64,000 nt of DNA from JAFMPW01 sp041743085 (GTDB lineage: Bacteria > Bacteroidota > Bacteroidia > Flavobacteriales > Flavobacteriaceae). The stretch is from positions 176,086 to 240,085 of the forward strand of contig JBGTNL010000038.1 of assembly GCA_041743085.1 (NCBI GenBank), written 5' to 3'. The notes beneath the pieces are model-generated. The model saw only the letters and a program-made list of their open reading frames with translations. It was not told the DNA's origin and did not search any database. Positions 50,243 through 58,883 of this stretch are shown piece by piece. Position numbers and translations under genes: made by a program. How positions within the stretch are numbered: position 1 is the stretch's first letter; every line of letters begins with the position of its first letter.

Positions 50243-51123
50243 TCCTTCTCTTTTTCGAGTTGTGACCTATAGATTTCAATATTTGCCTTTATTTCATCGT
50301 CCATTTCCGGTTCCTTAATATCATCATACTTTTGAAGCTCCTGGAATAAAATGGAAGCCACGATGACCCTGGCCGCTTCTTTATTATCCGCGGGAATTAC
50401 ATACCAGGGAGCATGCGGTTTTGAAGTTGTGTTGATCGCTTCTTCATAGCATTCCTGGTAAACATACCAAAGTTTACGCTCCTTAAGGTCCCCGGGTGAA
50501 AACTTCCAATTCTTATCCTTAAGACGCAGTCTTCTCAATAAACGTCGCCGTTGTTCCTCTTTGGACAAGTGCAGAAAAAACTTGAACACAATAGTTCCGT
50601 TCTGTGCAATATGCCGTTCAAAATTGTTAATCTGTTCAAAGCGTTTGTCCCAGAATTCCTGATTAATATGGTTTACATCATTAATGCCCGGAATATTTTC
50701 TCCAAGGATGAACTCCGGATGAACTCTGGTCACCAGAACGTTCTCGTAATGGGTGCGATTAAAGACCCCGAATTTTCCTTTGGCCGGCAAGGCTATATAA
50801 TGTCGCCCAATGTAATCATGATCACGTTCAAGTTCCGTTGGCACTTTGAAGCTAAATACTTCCACTCCACTGGCATTGCAATCTTTAAAGACTTCCCGGA
50901 TGAGGCTGTCTTTCCCCGAGGTATCCATTCCCTGAAGGCAAATGAGTACCGCATATTTACCATGGGCATATAGCGTATTCTGAAAATCACCCAGATCTTT
51001 CCTGATATCCCTTAAAGCATCCTTTAATTCTTCCTCAGAGCTACCCAGATCCTCTTTTGTAGTGTACTTACCAAGTTTCTGGCCGTTTTGCGCCTTGTAG
51101 GAACTGCTTTTTACCTGCTTCAT
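50239..51123 (-). CDS. Polyphosphate kinase 2 (PPK2) family
   Basis: 294 residues from MKQVKSSSYKAQNGQKLG. Walker A LICLQGMDTSGKDSLIREVF (about residues 67-86), Walker B and surrounding FGVFNRTHYENVLVTRVHPE, lid module HLSKEEQRRRLLRRLRLKDK. PPK2 enzymes phosphorylate NDPs or NMPs with polyphosphate. The C-terminal helix (FQELQKYDDIKEPEMDDEIK) is typical. It is the first gene of a two-gene unit with the M28 peptidase. Confidence 0.94.
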   Translation of the reverse strand: MKQVKSSSYKAQNGQKLGKYTTKEDLGSSEEELKDALRDIRKDLGDFQNTLYAHGKYAVLICLQGMDTSGKDSLIREVFKDCNASGVEVFSFKVPTELERDHDYIGRHYIALPAKGKFGVFNRTHYENVLVTRVHPEFILGENIPGINDVNHINQEFWDKRFEQINNFERHIAQNGTIVFKFFLHLSKEEQRRRLLRRLRLKDKNWKFSPGDLKERKLWYVYQECYEEAINTTSKPHAPWYVIPADNKEAARVIVASILFQELQKYDDIKEPEMDDEIKANIEIYRSQLEKEKE

Positions 51124-51312
51124 GGGTTGAATATAAAATAATTTGTCGGTGAATGACAATCCTGATATTAAAAAATGTCCTTTTATCTCATCAAATTTGC
51201 GGTTTAACCCAAAAAATGGCGTTGTCTGGCCTTTAATCGAAAAAATAGGGAATAGCGAAAGCTCCGCCTTATCTTTACATTACCAAATTTTACCTATATA
51301 AGGCCGTGCGCT

Positions 51313-52005
51313 ATGAAGATACATTACCTTCTTTTGTATATTTTCTCCTTTTGTCCCTTGTCTTCTTTTGATGGCAAAAAGGCCTGCGACTATGCAGGTT
51401 CCAACATAGGCTATGTAAAAACCCAGACTCAAATAGCATTGAATACCAAGGATATTAATATTTCAAGATTTCATACGTACAAGGCGCTGAACGCCATTGA
51501 AAAATCCAAAAACCAATTGGGGGATTGCGGGTGTGAAGCCGCACTAAAGAGTATCTACAAAGGATTAGATAACCTGAAATTAGCTACGAGGGTTGCTTCC
51601 CTGGACGGCACAAAAATTTTGCTGAAAAGAGCTCTGGAAAATACTATGGCGAGCCTTGATGAACTGGAAGAACACCACACCTTACATAATAGTGAATATG
51701 CAAACGACCTGCTGTCTTTAAACACCATGGGGACGGAGAAGGACAAATTGGGAATAAAACAACCTCAGGGTAAAAAATTAGAGGAAAAAATTGACCGCTC
51801 TTTGATAAATTTCCAAAATTCCCTGGAAAAAGTAGTGGTCTCGGTCGAATGTAAGGAGGCACATGCTTTTGCGAGTAAGATCTTTATGCACTGCGAACAG
51901 GAGTTATTGAAACCGGGCCTCACGCAAGCAAAGAAATACTACAATTTAAGGACTAAAGAGATCACGGCTAAGGCGTTGCTGCGTTTGGATAGATGCGCCA
52001 AGTAA
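51313..52005 (+). CDS. Exported protein of unknown function
   Basis: 230 residues with a signal peptide (MKIHYLLLYIFSFCPLSS). Mature part helical with conserved-looking Cys in KKACDYAG, LGDCGCEAA, VSVECKEA, MHCEQ and DRCAK; the even spacing suggests disulfide-stapled helices. Basic, Lys-rich. I do not recognise the family. Divergent from the PPK2 gene and convergent with the sigma-54 regulator; nothing in the context assigns a role. Confidence 0.7.
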   Translation: MKIHYLLLYIFSFCPLSSFDGKKACDYAGSNIGYVKTQTQIALNTKDINISRFHTYKALNAIEKSKNQLGDCGCEAALKSIYKGLDNLKLATRVASLDGTKILLKRALENTMASLDELEEHHTLHNSEYANDLLSLNTMGTEKDKLGIKQPQGKKLEEKIDRSLINFQNSLEKVVVSVECKEAHAFASKIFMHCEQELLKPGLTQAKKYYNLRTKEITAKALLRLDRCAK

Positions 52006-52081
52006 TACTGCTAGGCACCGGGTTAAAGTGGCAGTAGACAGTTAGCTTACATATGTGCCGACCTATTACTGCTTACTGAGC

Positions 52082-53245
52082 CTATTTGCTTGCAAATAGC
52101 TTGACGTCCTCCTCGGTGATTTCGTCACCTCCAAGAATGATAAGGCGTTCCACTACGTTTCTTAGCTCACGAATATTACCTGTCCAGTCATATCCCTTAA
52201 GCAGCGTGATCGCCTTACCAGAAAATTCCTTTTGAGTGTTCCCTTGCTCCAAAGCAATTTTTTTTGCAAAATGATCTATCAATATTGGAATGTCATCCCT
52301 TCGGTCCGCTAAAGACGGAACTTTGATCAGAATAACGGCAAGTCGGTGATACAAGTCCTCACGGAATTTACCTTCTGTGATCTCTTTATTCAAATCCTTA
52401 TTCGTAGCTGCCACTACGCGGACATCTACCTTGATATCGTTATCAGTACCCACACGTGAGATCTTATTCTCCTGAAGCGCCCGCAAGACCTTAGCCTGGG
52501 CCGAAAGGCTCATATCCCCAACTTCATCGAGAAAGATAGTACCCTTATTGGCAGCTTCAAACTTTCCCGCCCTATCCCGAACGGCAGAGGTAAAAGCTCC
52601 CTTAACGTGACCAAAAAGTTCGCTTTCTATGAGTTCCGAGGGGATGGCGGCACAGTTGACTTCGATGAAGGGTGCCCCGCTTCTTTCACTTTTTTCATGT
52701 ATCCAGTGCGCAACCAGTTCCTTTCCGGTTCCGTTAGAGCCTGTTATGAGCACCCGGGCATCTGTAGGCGCCACTTTATCTATCATTTCTTTTATATTGG
52801 CTATCTCCTTGCTTTCGCCAACCATTTCATAATTCTTACTTACTCTTTTCTTCAGGATCGTGTTTTCAACTACCAGTTCCTTCCTGTCCAAGGCGTTGCG
52901 AACGGTTGTAAGCAGGCGATTTAGATCCGGTGGCTTGGAAATATAGTCGAAAGCTCCCAACCGCATTGTGTTAACGGCTGTATCCAGATCCCCGTGGCCG
53001 GAAATCATGATGAATGGCACCTCGGGCTTAGCCTTTCGAGCGGCTTGAAGCACCTCTACCCCGTCCATTTTTGGCATCTTAATATCACAAAGGGCCAGAT
53101 CATACTCATTCTTTTTTATCATTTCCAGACCTTTCGCACCATCTTCGGCTTCATCTACGGTATACGAATCGTTTTCTTCAGTGAGTATTTTCACCAAAAC
53201 CCTTCTGATTGCCGATTCATCTTCTATGACTAGTATTCTTGACAT
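52082..53245 (-). CDS. Sigma-54-type response regulator without DNA-binding domain
   Basis: 387 residues. Receiver domain about 1-120 with phospho-acceptor Asp54 (LCDIKMPKMDG) and Lys104 (YISKPPD). AAA+ domain about 143-375: Walker A ITGSNGTGKELVAHW (about 167-181), Walker B GTIFLDEVGDM, arginine finger region YDWTGNIRELRNVVERLI. The sigma-54 contact loop is GAFTSA (about 216-221) instead of GAFTGA. The protein ends 10 residues after the AAA+ domain (EEDVKLFASK), so the Fis-type HTH domain is missing. Last gene of a five-gene operon, 10 bp after the outer-membrane protein. No histidine kinase in the window. Confidence 0.92.
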   Translation of the reverse strand: MSRILVIEDESAIRRVLVKILTEENDSYTVDEAEDGAKGLEMIKKNEYDLALCDIKMPKMDGVEVLQAARKAKPEVPFIMISGHGDLDTAVNTMRLGAFDYISKPPDLNRLLTTVRNALDRKELVVENTILKKRVSKNYEMVGESKEIANIKEMIDKVAPTDARVLITGSNGTGKELVAHWIHEKSERSGAPFIEVNCAAIPSELIESELFGHVKGAFTSAVRDRAGKFEAANKGTIFLDEVGDMSLSAQAKVLRALQENKISRVGTDNDIKVDVRVVAATNKDLNKEITEGKFREDLYHRLAVILIKVPSLADRRDDIPILIDHFAKKIALEQGNTQKEFSGKAITLLKGYDWTGNIRELRNVVERLIILGGDEITEEDVKLFASK

Positions 53246-53255
53246 GTTCTTTTTT

Positions 53256-54146
53256 TTAAATTCCTATTCTAAAACCAGTCCTGAAATACAGGCTTGGCCC
53301 ATCGTTCAAGGTGAATATTTTATCTCTATTTTCATCTCTGAGCAACCCATCTTGCAGTAAGGTATGTCCAAGAGTTGCATAAACCGATATGTCCTTTGTA
53401 AATTTATATTGATATCCTAATGTTGCCAAGACCGCAGTTGATGAAATGGCTGTTGCGGCCGCATCGTCCATAAGTACAATAGCATCCTGGATATTTACAT
53501 AGTACCCGTCGAGTATGATCTCAAATTGAAAAAAATGCTGCTTTTTGGTGTAGAACTTCAAACCACTCTTTGGAACGCCCAAAACATAGCTCCATTTGGG
53601 ATGAAATCTATTCTCGTAATATAAAACCGGCAACGGAACACGCACGGAAGACGAGGAATTGTATAAGAGGCCCAGAACCAGCCTGGATGGTTTTTCAACA
53701 TCCTTTCTATCTCTGTACACTCCGGCTGCAAGATTAAGGTTTAGATCTTTAACATTTAATTCCGTCGTACTTGTGGAGGACCATCTGGGAGTGGCTACAC
53801 CCACAAACTTCCATTCGGTATTCCATTTTAAGACATAAGCCAAATTAAGGTCTACCACAGAAAATTTGTCCAGATCATTCGGATTGAAACCAAATTCATT
53901 TTGAATCTTATAGTTATAACTATTGATCTCCCCTCCCAGTACAAGGTAATCTTCATCCCTGACCTTAACGGGAATATTTACAACTACTTTAATACGGGAT
54001 GTCCTGATTTCCTTCATATTTTGGGGCATCACCATATATTCCAGTCTTAAAATATCCGGGGTTTGTGAAAAGCAGCTGGAAGCCGGTAATACCAATATGA
54101 ACAACCACCCCGCAAGTTGTTTTGTACTAAGAACCATTCGAGTCAT
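53256..54146 (-). CDS. Outer-membrane beta-barrel protein (DUF6268-like)
   Basis: 296 residues with a signal peptide (AGWLFILVLPASSCFSQT). The rest is a string of amphipathic strands (KVRDEDYLVLGGEINSYNYK; WSYVLGVPKSGLKFYTKKQH; LGYQYKFTKDISVYATLGHT), closing with FRTGFRIGI, consistent with an 8-12 strand barrel. The DUF6268 name is by general likeness and not certain. Start overlaps the end of the MscS gene by 20 bp (or 11 bp if the second Met at 54137 is used). Fourth gene of the operon. Confidence 0.75.
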   Translation of the reverse strand: MTRMVLSTKQLAGWLFILVLPASSCFSQTPDILRLEYMVMPQNMKEIRTSRIKVVVNIPVKVRDEDYLVLGGEINSYNYKIQNEFGFNPNDLDKFSVVDLNLAYVLKWNTEWKFVGVATPRWSSTSTTELNVKDLNLNLAAGVYRDRKDVEKPSRLVLGLLYNSSSSVRVPLPVLYYENRFHPKWSYVLGVPKSGLKFYTKKQHFFQFEIILDGYYVNIQDAIVLMDDAAATAISSTAVLATLGYQYKFTKDISVYATLGHTLLQDGLLRDENRDKIFTLNDGPSLYFRTGFRIGI

Positions 54147-55023
54147 CTGACTTATCTACCCCGATATGTTGAAACGGCCGGTGCTGGTACAAATGCACAT
54201 CCCTTTGCGGGAAGGGGATAGTTACATTATTTTCCCGGAATTGGGCATCGATCATATATCGGATGGCGCTTTTTATTTTCGGATCTGAAAAACTGTCCGT
54301 AATATAGAAATTTACCGAAAACATTAATGCGGAATCTCCGAAATCCTCAAAGAGCACAAATGGTTTTGGTGATTTCAATATGCTCTTATGGCTTTCAATA
54401 CATTCAAGAAGAATTTCCGTTACCAAATTAACATCGCTTCCATAGGCCACGCCTAACCTTATCGATTCTCTGGTGGTGTTATGATTCTGTGTATAATTAT
54501 AGATACTGTCCGTAAGGAAAATATGGTTGGGAATAACAATGACTTTATCATCTCTCGTGACAGCTCTGGTAGTCCGTAAACGTATTTCAAAAACGCGACC
54601 CACTTTTCCATCCACTTCAATAATATCTCCTACATGCAGGGATTGGTCCGTGATCATCATAATCCCCGAGATGATATCCTGGAACAAATACTGAAGCGCA
54701 AATCCAAGTCCGACAAACAGAGCGGCAGAAGCCGTTAACAATACAGTGAGATTAACACCGGAAGAGTGTAGTACCGTTACTACTATCAATATGTACAGGA
54801 GGTACTTTAAAAACCCGAATATACTTACAAACTTGTTCTGATCTTGCTCGGGCAATTTCCCGGTGACCAGCCTGTGTATCAATTTCAAAAGAAAGGTGGC
54901 AATAATGAGCGCAATTATCACAGTAAGCAGGGTTCCCACAGTAATACCTATGGTATCGCTCTCAAAAATGTCGTAGGACAAAAATTCCTTTATGGATCTG
55001 AGGATATTTTGAAGTTTCTCCAT
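54127..55023 (-). CDS. Mechanosensitive channel, MscS family
   Basis: 298 residues from MEKLQNILRSIKEFLSYDIF, one base after the upstream permease stop. Three membrane segments (about 25-45, 65-85, 88-115); the pore helix has VGLGFALQYLFQDIISGIMM, typical TM3 of small MscS channels. The cytoplasmic beta domain begins IIEVDGKVGRVFEIRLRTTR and VIVIPNHIFLTDSIYNY; a C-terminal alpha/beta domain follows. Opens on membrane tension to release osmolytes. Third gene of the operon. Confidence 0.94.
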   Translation of the reverse strand: MEKLQNILRSIKEFLSYDIFESDTIGITVGTLLTVIIALIIATFLLKLIHRLVTGKLPEQDQNKFVSIFGFLKYLLYILIVVTVLHSSGVNLTVLLTASAALFVGLGFALQYLFQDIISGIMMITDQSLHVGDIIEVDGKVGRVFEIRLRTTRAVTRDDKVIVIPNHIFLTDSIYNYTQNHNTTRESIRLGVAYGSDVNLVTEILLECIESHKSILKSPKPFVLFEDFGDSALMFSVNFYITDSFSDPKIKSAIRYMIDAQFRENNVTIPFPQRDVHLYQHRPFQHIGVDKSDDSNGS

Positions 55024-55024
55024 A

Positions 55025-56362
55025 CTAATATCGTAACCATTTGAACAATTCCTTATAGGTAGGTTTCTTACCATACATTAAAATTCCCACCCTGTATATT
55101 TTGGCAGCAAGCCAAACTATCCCCATAAAGGTAATGATCAAAAGGGCAATAGAGGTGATTAATTCCCAAACGGGAACTCCCCCCTCCCCAACGCCTCCGG
55201 GAAGCCTCATCAGCATAACGATCGGGGATGTTAGGGGAAACAGTGAAAATCCAACGGCAATAGGGCCGTGAGGATTGCTGAAGACAGAAAAGAATCCGAC
55301 GTAGATGGCCAACATAAGGGGTAAAATGATAGGGAATATAAATTGCTGTGTATCCGTCTCATTGTCAACGGCCGCCCCAATTGCCGCATATATGGAACTG
55401 TATATAAGATAACCCAGTATAAAATAGATGAGAAAGAAGAAAATAAGCATAAGCCATGGAATCTCATACAGTTCTTCCGCATACAACTGCATGGTCTCGG
55501 TAGTGGACGGGCCAGTAGAAAACTGAGACACCGCTTCGGAGGGCAGTGTTGCCGTTTCACTAAGTCCGGCAGGATCTATGCCCAAAGTGTAAACTACAAC
55601 AAAAAGTAGGATTGATGCGGAAATTATCCAAATAGCAAACTGTGTGATCCCCGCCAGGGACGTACCAATGATCTTACCAAGCATCAATTGAAACGGTTTT
55701 ACCGAGGAGATGATAACTTCAATAATCCTGCTCGTTTTTTCCTCTATTACGCTTCTCATTACAAAACCCCCATAAATAATTATGAACATCATGATCAAAT
55801 ACCCAAAACCGCCTCCTATTATTGCCTTTATCTCATTTATTCCCTTTAAATTCTCCTCCCCTGCGAAAGTGGCTGTGTGTATTTCAAAGGGGTTGTCTAT
55901 TTCTGCATATTCCTTCGATGAAACTCCCAGGTCTATCAACTTCCTTTGCCTAAGACGTTCCTGGAATATGTCCTGCACCCTGTCTAGGACTATAGTGTTG
56001 GGCGCCTCCCTGGTATATAAAAATGCACTATTCGCAACCTCCTCCAGTTCATCCCTATTGGGGATATACAGCAAGGCGTAGTATCCCAGGCTTGCCGTGG
56101 AATCTTTTGCCTCTTCCAAAGTAATATCCCTAAAATTAACGTAGGAGGTGCTTTCTGTTGTAATAAAATCCGTAGAGAAATAATCACTCTCATTCAATAC
56201 CGAGATGATCCTTTTTTCGCCGTCATTGATCTTGGTAAGATATGCGATCAGGACGATCATTCCAACCATAAGTATTGGACTCAAAAAGGTCATGACAACG
56301 AACGTCTTGTTCCTCACTTTGGCCAAATACTCCCTTTTTATGATAAGTCCTAATTTATTCAT
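55025..56362 (-). CDS. ABC-2 family permease (NatB-like)
   Basis: 445 residues from MNKLGLIIKREYLAKVRNKT, the usual NatB-like start; the frame open to 56455 overlaps the ATPase gene and is not needed. One N-terminal membrane helix, a large extracytoplasmic domain (about 50-180), and a C-terminal cluster of five or six helices (GGFGYLIMMFIIIYGGFVMR with the ABC-2 signature VIEEKTSRIIEVIISSVKPF). Forms an exporter with the ATPase upstream, overlapping it by 8 bp. Sodium or drug export is the family guess. Confidence 0.92.
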   Translation of the reverse strand: MNKLGLIIKREYLAKVRNKTFVVMTFLSPILMVGMIVLIAYLTKINDGEKRIISVLNESDYFSTDFITTESTSYVNFRDITLEEAKDSTASLGYYALLYIPNRDELEEVANSAFLYTREAPNTIVLDRVQDIFQERLRQRKLIDLGVSSKEYAEIDNPFEIHTATFAGEENLKGINEIKAIIGGGFGYLIMMFIIIYGGFVMRSVIEEKTSRIIEVIISSVKPFQLMLGKIIGTSLAGITQFAIWIISASILLFVVVYTLGIDPAGLSETATLPSEAVSQFSTGPSTTETMQLYAEELYEIPWLMLIFFFLIYFILGYLIYSSIYAAIGAAVDNETDTQQFIFPIILPLMLAIYVGFFSVFSNPHGPIAVGFSLFPLTSPIVMLMRLPGGVGEGGVPVWELITSIALLIITFMGIVWLAAKIYRVGILMYGKKPTYKELFKWLRY

Positions 56363-57290
56363 GAACTTCTTTCCTTTGAATGGTTTGGATAAAAATGTCA
56401 TTTGCTGATGGAATGGTTTCCACAAAACTATGTACACTTGCCCTGGCCGATACATGGGTTAAAAACTCCCGGGTATCGTCTGACGGCAACTGCACCAGAA
56501 AGTCTAACTGTTGTTCCCGATTGTCATACGTAGAATTGGATATTTGGAAGTGATTTGACAATTCGTTTAACAAGCGATCCCCATTTTCAACTTCAAGGGC
56601 AACTTTAAAAATGTTGTTCTTATATTCCCTTTTGATCTCGGAAAGCTTCCCATCCAGGATTTTCTCGGAATTGTGTAAAAGGGCTATATATTCACAAATT
56701 TCTTCAACACTTTCCATTCTATGGGTTGAAAAAATTATGGAGGTACCCTGGTGCTTTAAGTTAATGATCTCTTCCTTTATGAGGTTGGCATTGATGGGGT
56801 CAAAACCGCTAAATGGCTCGTCAAAGATCAAAAGCTTTGGTTGGTGCAAGACGGTCACAATAAATTGTATTTTCTGCGCCATCCCCTTGGATAATTCCTG
56901 AATTTTCTTGTTCCACCAGTCCCCGATTTCCAACCTTTCGAACCAAAATTTAAGCCGTTCTTTGGCATCATTTTTAGTCAACCCTTTCAGTTGTGCCAAA
57001 TAAAGTGCTTGCTCCCCTACCTTCATGCTTTTGTAAAGCCCTCTCTCTTCAGGTAAATATCCGATCATGGCAATATGGTGGGGCTGAAGGATCTCCCCGT
57101 CAAAATAAACCTGTCCGGTATCGGGATAGGTTATCTGATTGATAATTCGGATAAGTGTGGTCTTCCCTGCACCATTCGGGCCTAACAGACCATAAATACT
57201 GTTTTTAGGGATTTCCAGGGATACTTTGTTCAGTGCTGTGTGGTTCCCGAATTGTTTGGTAACCTCCTTAGCGACCAAAATAGAATTCAT
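56355..57290 (-). CDS. ABC transporter ATP-binding protein (NatA-like)
   Basis: 311 residues from MNSILVAKEVTKQFGNHTAL. Walker A LLGPNGAGKTTLIRIINQIT (about 34-53), Q-loop GYLPEERGLYKSM, signature QELSKGMAQKIQFIVTVLHQ, Walker B LLIFDEPFSGFDPINANLIK, H-loop IIFSTHRMESVEEICEY. C-terminal regulatory part about 220-311. First gene of the five-gene operon; a -7 box lies 14 bp upstream. Confidence 0.95.
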   Translation of the reverse strand: MNSILVAKEVTKQFGNHTALNKVSLEIPKNSIYGLLGPNGAGKTTLIRIINQITYPDTGQVYFDGEILQPHHIAMIGYLPEERGLYKSMKVGEQALYLAQLKGLTKNDAKERLKFWFERLEIGDWWNKKIQELSKGMAQKIQFIVTVLHQPKLLIFDEPFSGFDPINANLIKEEIINLKHQGTSIIFSTHRMESVEEICEYIALLHNSEKILDGKLSEIKREYKNNIFKVALEVENGDRLLNELSNHFQISNSTYDNREQQLDFLVQLPSDDTREFLTHVSARASVHSFVETIPSANDIFIQTIQRKEVHE

Positions 57291-57304
57291 GCAGGCATTT
57301 TCGG

Positions 57305-57312
57305 CAAAGATA
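57305..57312 (-). promoter_or_regulatory. Putative -7 box of the five-gene ABC-MscS-RR operon
   Basis: TATCTTTG on the minus strand fits TAnnTTTG and lies 14 bp ahead of the ATPase start codon. No sigma-54 box (TGGCAC-N5-TTGCW) was noticed here. Confidence 0.45.
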
Positions 57313-57573
57313 TAGAAATGCCCCAAAAGAGGTTTGAGTAATTGCTATTTTGTATTTATATTATTTCAAGGGGTGCCTATGGACGTTAAAAGACCTCCCG
57401 ATTAGTGGCGTTTGCTATGTGACTGTTATACCGGAGGCCCCGCCGGCAGTAGGGGTAATTCAGTAGGGCCGGGACTATAGTGCCGGAGACCCCTCCGCAA
57501 GGTCGGGGTTAATTCGGCCAATTATTTCCGGCTGCGCTGCGCTGGCCGCAAACAAGGCCTCATTAAAACAAAA
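57313..57573. other. Non-coding G+C-rich stretch
   Basis: Between the ABC operon and the dnaJ terminator. Contains G+C-rich near-repeats (GGAGGCCCCGCCGGCAG, GGAGACCCCTCCGC, GGCCGGGACTATAGTGCCGG) and CGGCTGCGCTGCGCTGGCCGC, unlike the A+T-rich gaps elsewhere. Looks like decayed repeat material. No gene. Confidence 0.5.
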
Positions 57574-57599
57574 CCCATCCTTAATTTCTTAAGGATGGG
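57574..57599 (-). terminator. Terminator of grpE-dnaJ
   Basis: Stem CCCATCCTTAA (57574-57584) / TTAAGGATGGG (57589-57599), 4-nt loop, followed on the minus strand by TTTTGTTTT. About 160 bp past the dnaJ stop codon. Confidence 0.8.
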
Positions 57600-57622
57600 A
57601 AAAAAATTGCTATGAAAAAGAA

Positions 57623-57650
57623 AATTAATATTGGTTGCCCAATATTAATT
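57623..57650. repeat. Perfect 12-bp inverted repeat
   Basis: AATTAATATTGG (57623-57634) and CCAATATTAATT (57639-57650) with loop TTGC. It lies in the untranslated tail between the dnaJ stop and the main terminator. Could be an RNA hairpin or a binding site. Confidence 0.8.
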
Positions 57651-57686
57651 CAAATATACGTTTTTTATTTAAAAGGCAAATTTTAA

Positions 57687-57750
57687 TCGAAAAGAATTCC
57701 TCGCAGCTTGCTGCGGAAATGTCATTCCCGCAAAAGCGGGAATCTAAATG
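57687..57750. repeat. 30-bp dispersed repeat, copy 2, with a second palindrome
   Basis: 57687-57716 matches the reverse complement of 45841-45870 (29 of 30) and has CGCAGC-TT-GCTGCG. It is followed by a second palindrome, ATTCCCGCAAAAGCGGGAAT (57723-57742). Located just past the dnaJ stop codon (57762). Confidence 0.8.
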
Positions 57751-57761
57751 ACAGAATTTCG

Positions 57762-58874
57762 TTAGGAGAACATATCCTTTACCTTTTCAAAAAAGGATTT
57801 GTCCGATTTTTCAGGTTTTGGCTCAAAATTCTCATTATGTTGCATCTTTTCAAAAAATTCGCGCTGCTCCTTATTCAATTCTTTTGGAGTCCAAACATTC
57901 ACGTGAACTAGCAAGTCGCCGGTGCCATATCCATTTATACTCGAAATACCTTTGCCTCTTAACCGCAATATCTTACCGGATTGGATTCCCGGCTCCAATT
58001 TAATACGGACTTTCCCGGTTACGGCATCAATTTCTCTTGAGGTGCCAAGCACAGCCTCTGAAATACTGATATAAAGATCATAATGAAGGTTGTCGCCCTC
58101 TCGCTTCAAAGTGGCATGTTCCTTGGTTTCTATGGCCACCAGTAAATCTCCAGGGATCCCATTCCCGGGAGCCTCATTTCCTTTGCCAGACACTTTTAAT
58201 TGCATCCCCTCCTCTACTCCGGCGGGTATCTTGATCGCAACGGTTTCTTCTGAAATCTTTAACCCCTGGTTGTCCGCCTCGGCAGGGCGTTTATCCAATG
58301 TCTGACCACTTCCTCCGCAAGTGGTGCAAGTTGTAGCGGTTTGCATTCTCCCGAGAATGGTATTCGTGATTTTAGTCACCTGCCCGACCCCATGGCAAGT
58401 TGTACATGTTTTGTAGGTAACCCCGGGCGCCTGAACCTTCCTTTTTACTTTAACTTTCTTTTCTACTCCGTTGGCTACTTCTTCTAAAGAAAGTTGTACG
58501 CGAATCCTAAGGTTACTTCCCTTGATCCTTCGTTGACCACCGCCACCAAAACCACTAAAACCACTGAATCCGCCACCAAAAGCACTTCCAAAAATATCTC
58601 CAAACTGACTGAAGATATCCTCCATATTCATTCCGCCACCAAATCCGCCTCCTTCAAAGGCGGCGTGGCCAAACTGATCATACCGGGCTCTTTTATCAGG
58701 ATCACTCAACACCTCATAGGCCTCTGCGGCCTTTTTGAAAAGCTCCTCCGCTTTCGCATCTCCCGGGTTTTTATCCGGGTGATATTCTATGGCCTTCTTA
58801 CGGTAGGCTTTTTTTATTTCCCCCGCCGAGGCCTTCTTGTCAATGCCCAATATTTCATAATAATCCTGCTTCAT
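57762..58874 (-). CDS. dnaJ: Chaperone DnaJ with reduced zinc-finger region
   Basis: 370 residues; Hsp40 co-chaperone that delivers clients to DnaK. J domain MKQDYYEILGIDKKASAGEI with HPD in YHPDKNPGD; Gly/Phe-rich linker about 72-115. The Cys-rich domain has only two CxxCxGxG repeats (CTTCHGVG about 157-164 and CTTCGGSG about 182-189) instead of the four of E. coli DnaJ, so only one zinc site can form. C-terminal client and dimer domains are normal. Lies 9 bp after grpE. dnaK is not in the window. Confidence 0.95.
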   Translation of the reverse strand: MKQDYYEILGIDKKASAGEIKKAYRKKAIEYHPDKNPGDAKAEELFKKAAEAYEVLSDPDKRARYDQFGHAAFEGGGFGGGMNMEDIFSQFGDIFGSAFGGGFSGFSGFGGGGQRRIKGSNLRIRVQLSLEEVANGVEKKVKVKRKVQAPGVTYKTCTTCHGVGQVTKITNTILGRMQTATTCTTCGGSGQTLDKRPAEADNQGLKISEETVAIKIPAGVEEGMQLKVSGKGNEAPGNGIPGDLLVAIETKEHATLKREGDNLHYDLYISISEAVLGTSREIDAVTGKVRIKLEPGIQSGKILRLRGKGISSINGYGTGDLLVHVNVWTPKELNKEQREFFEKMQHNENFEPKPEKSDKSFFEKVKDMFS

Positions 58875-58883
58875 CCTTAAAAT

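Noticed and set aside
57600..57690. 24-codon frame starting ATGAAAAAGAAAATT in the dnaJ tail
   Set aside because: Coincides with a perfect inverted repeat and has no support as a gene.
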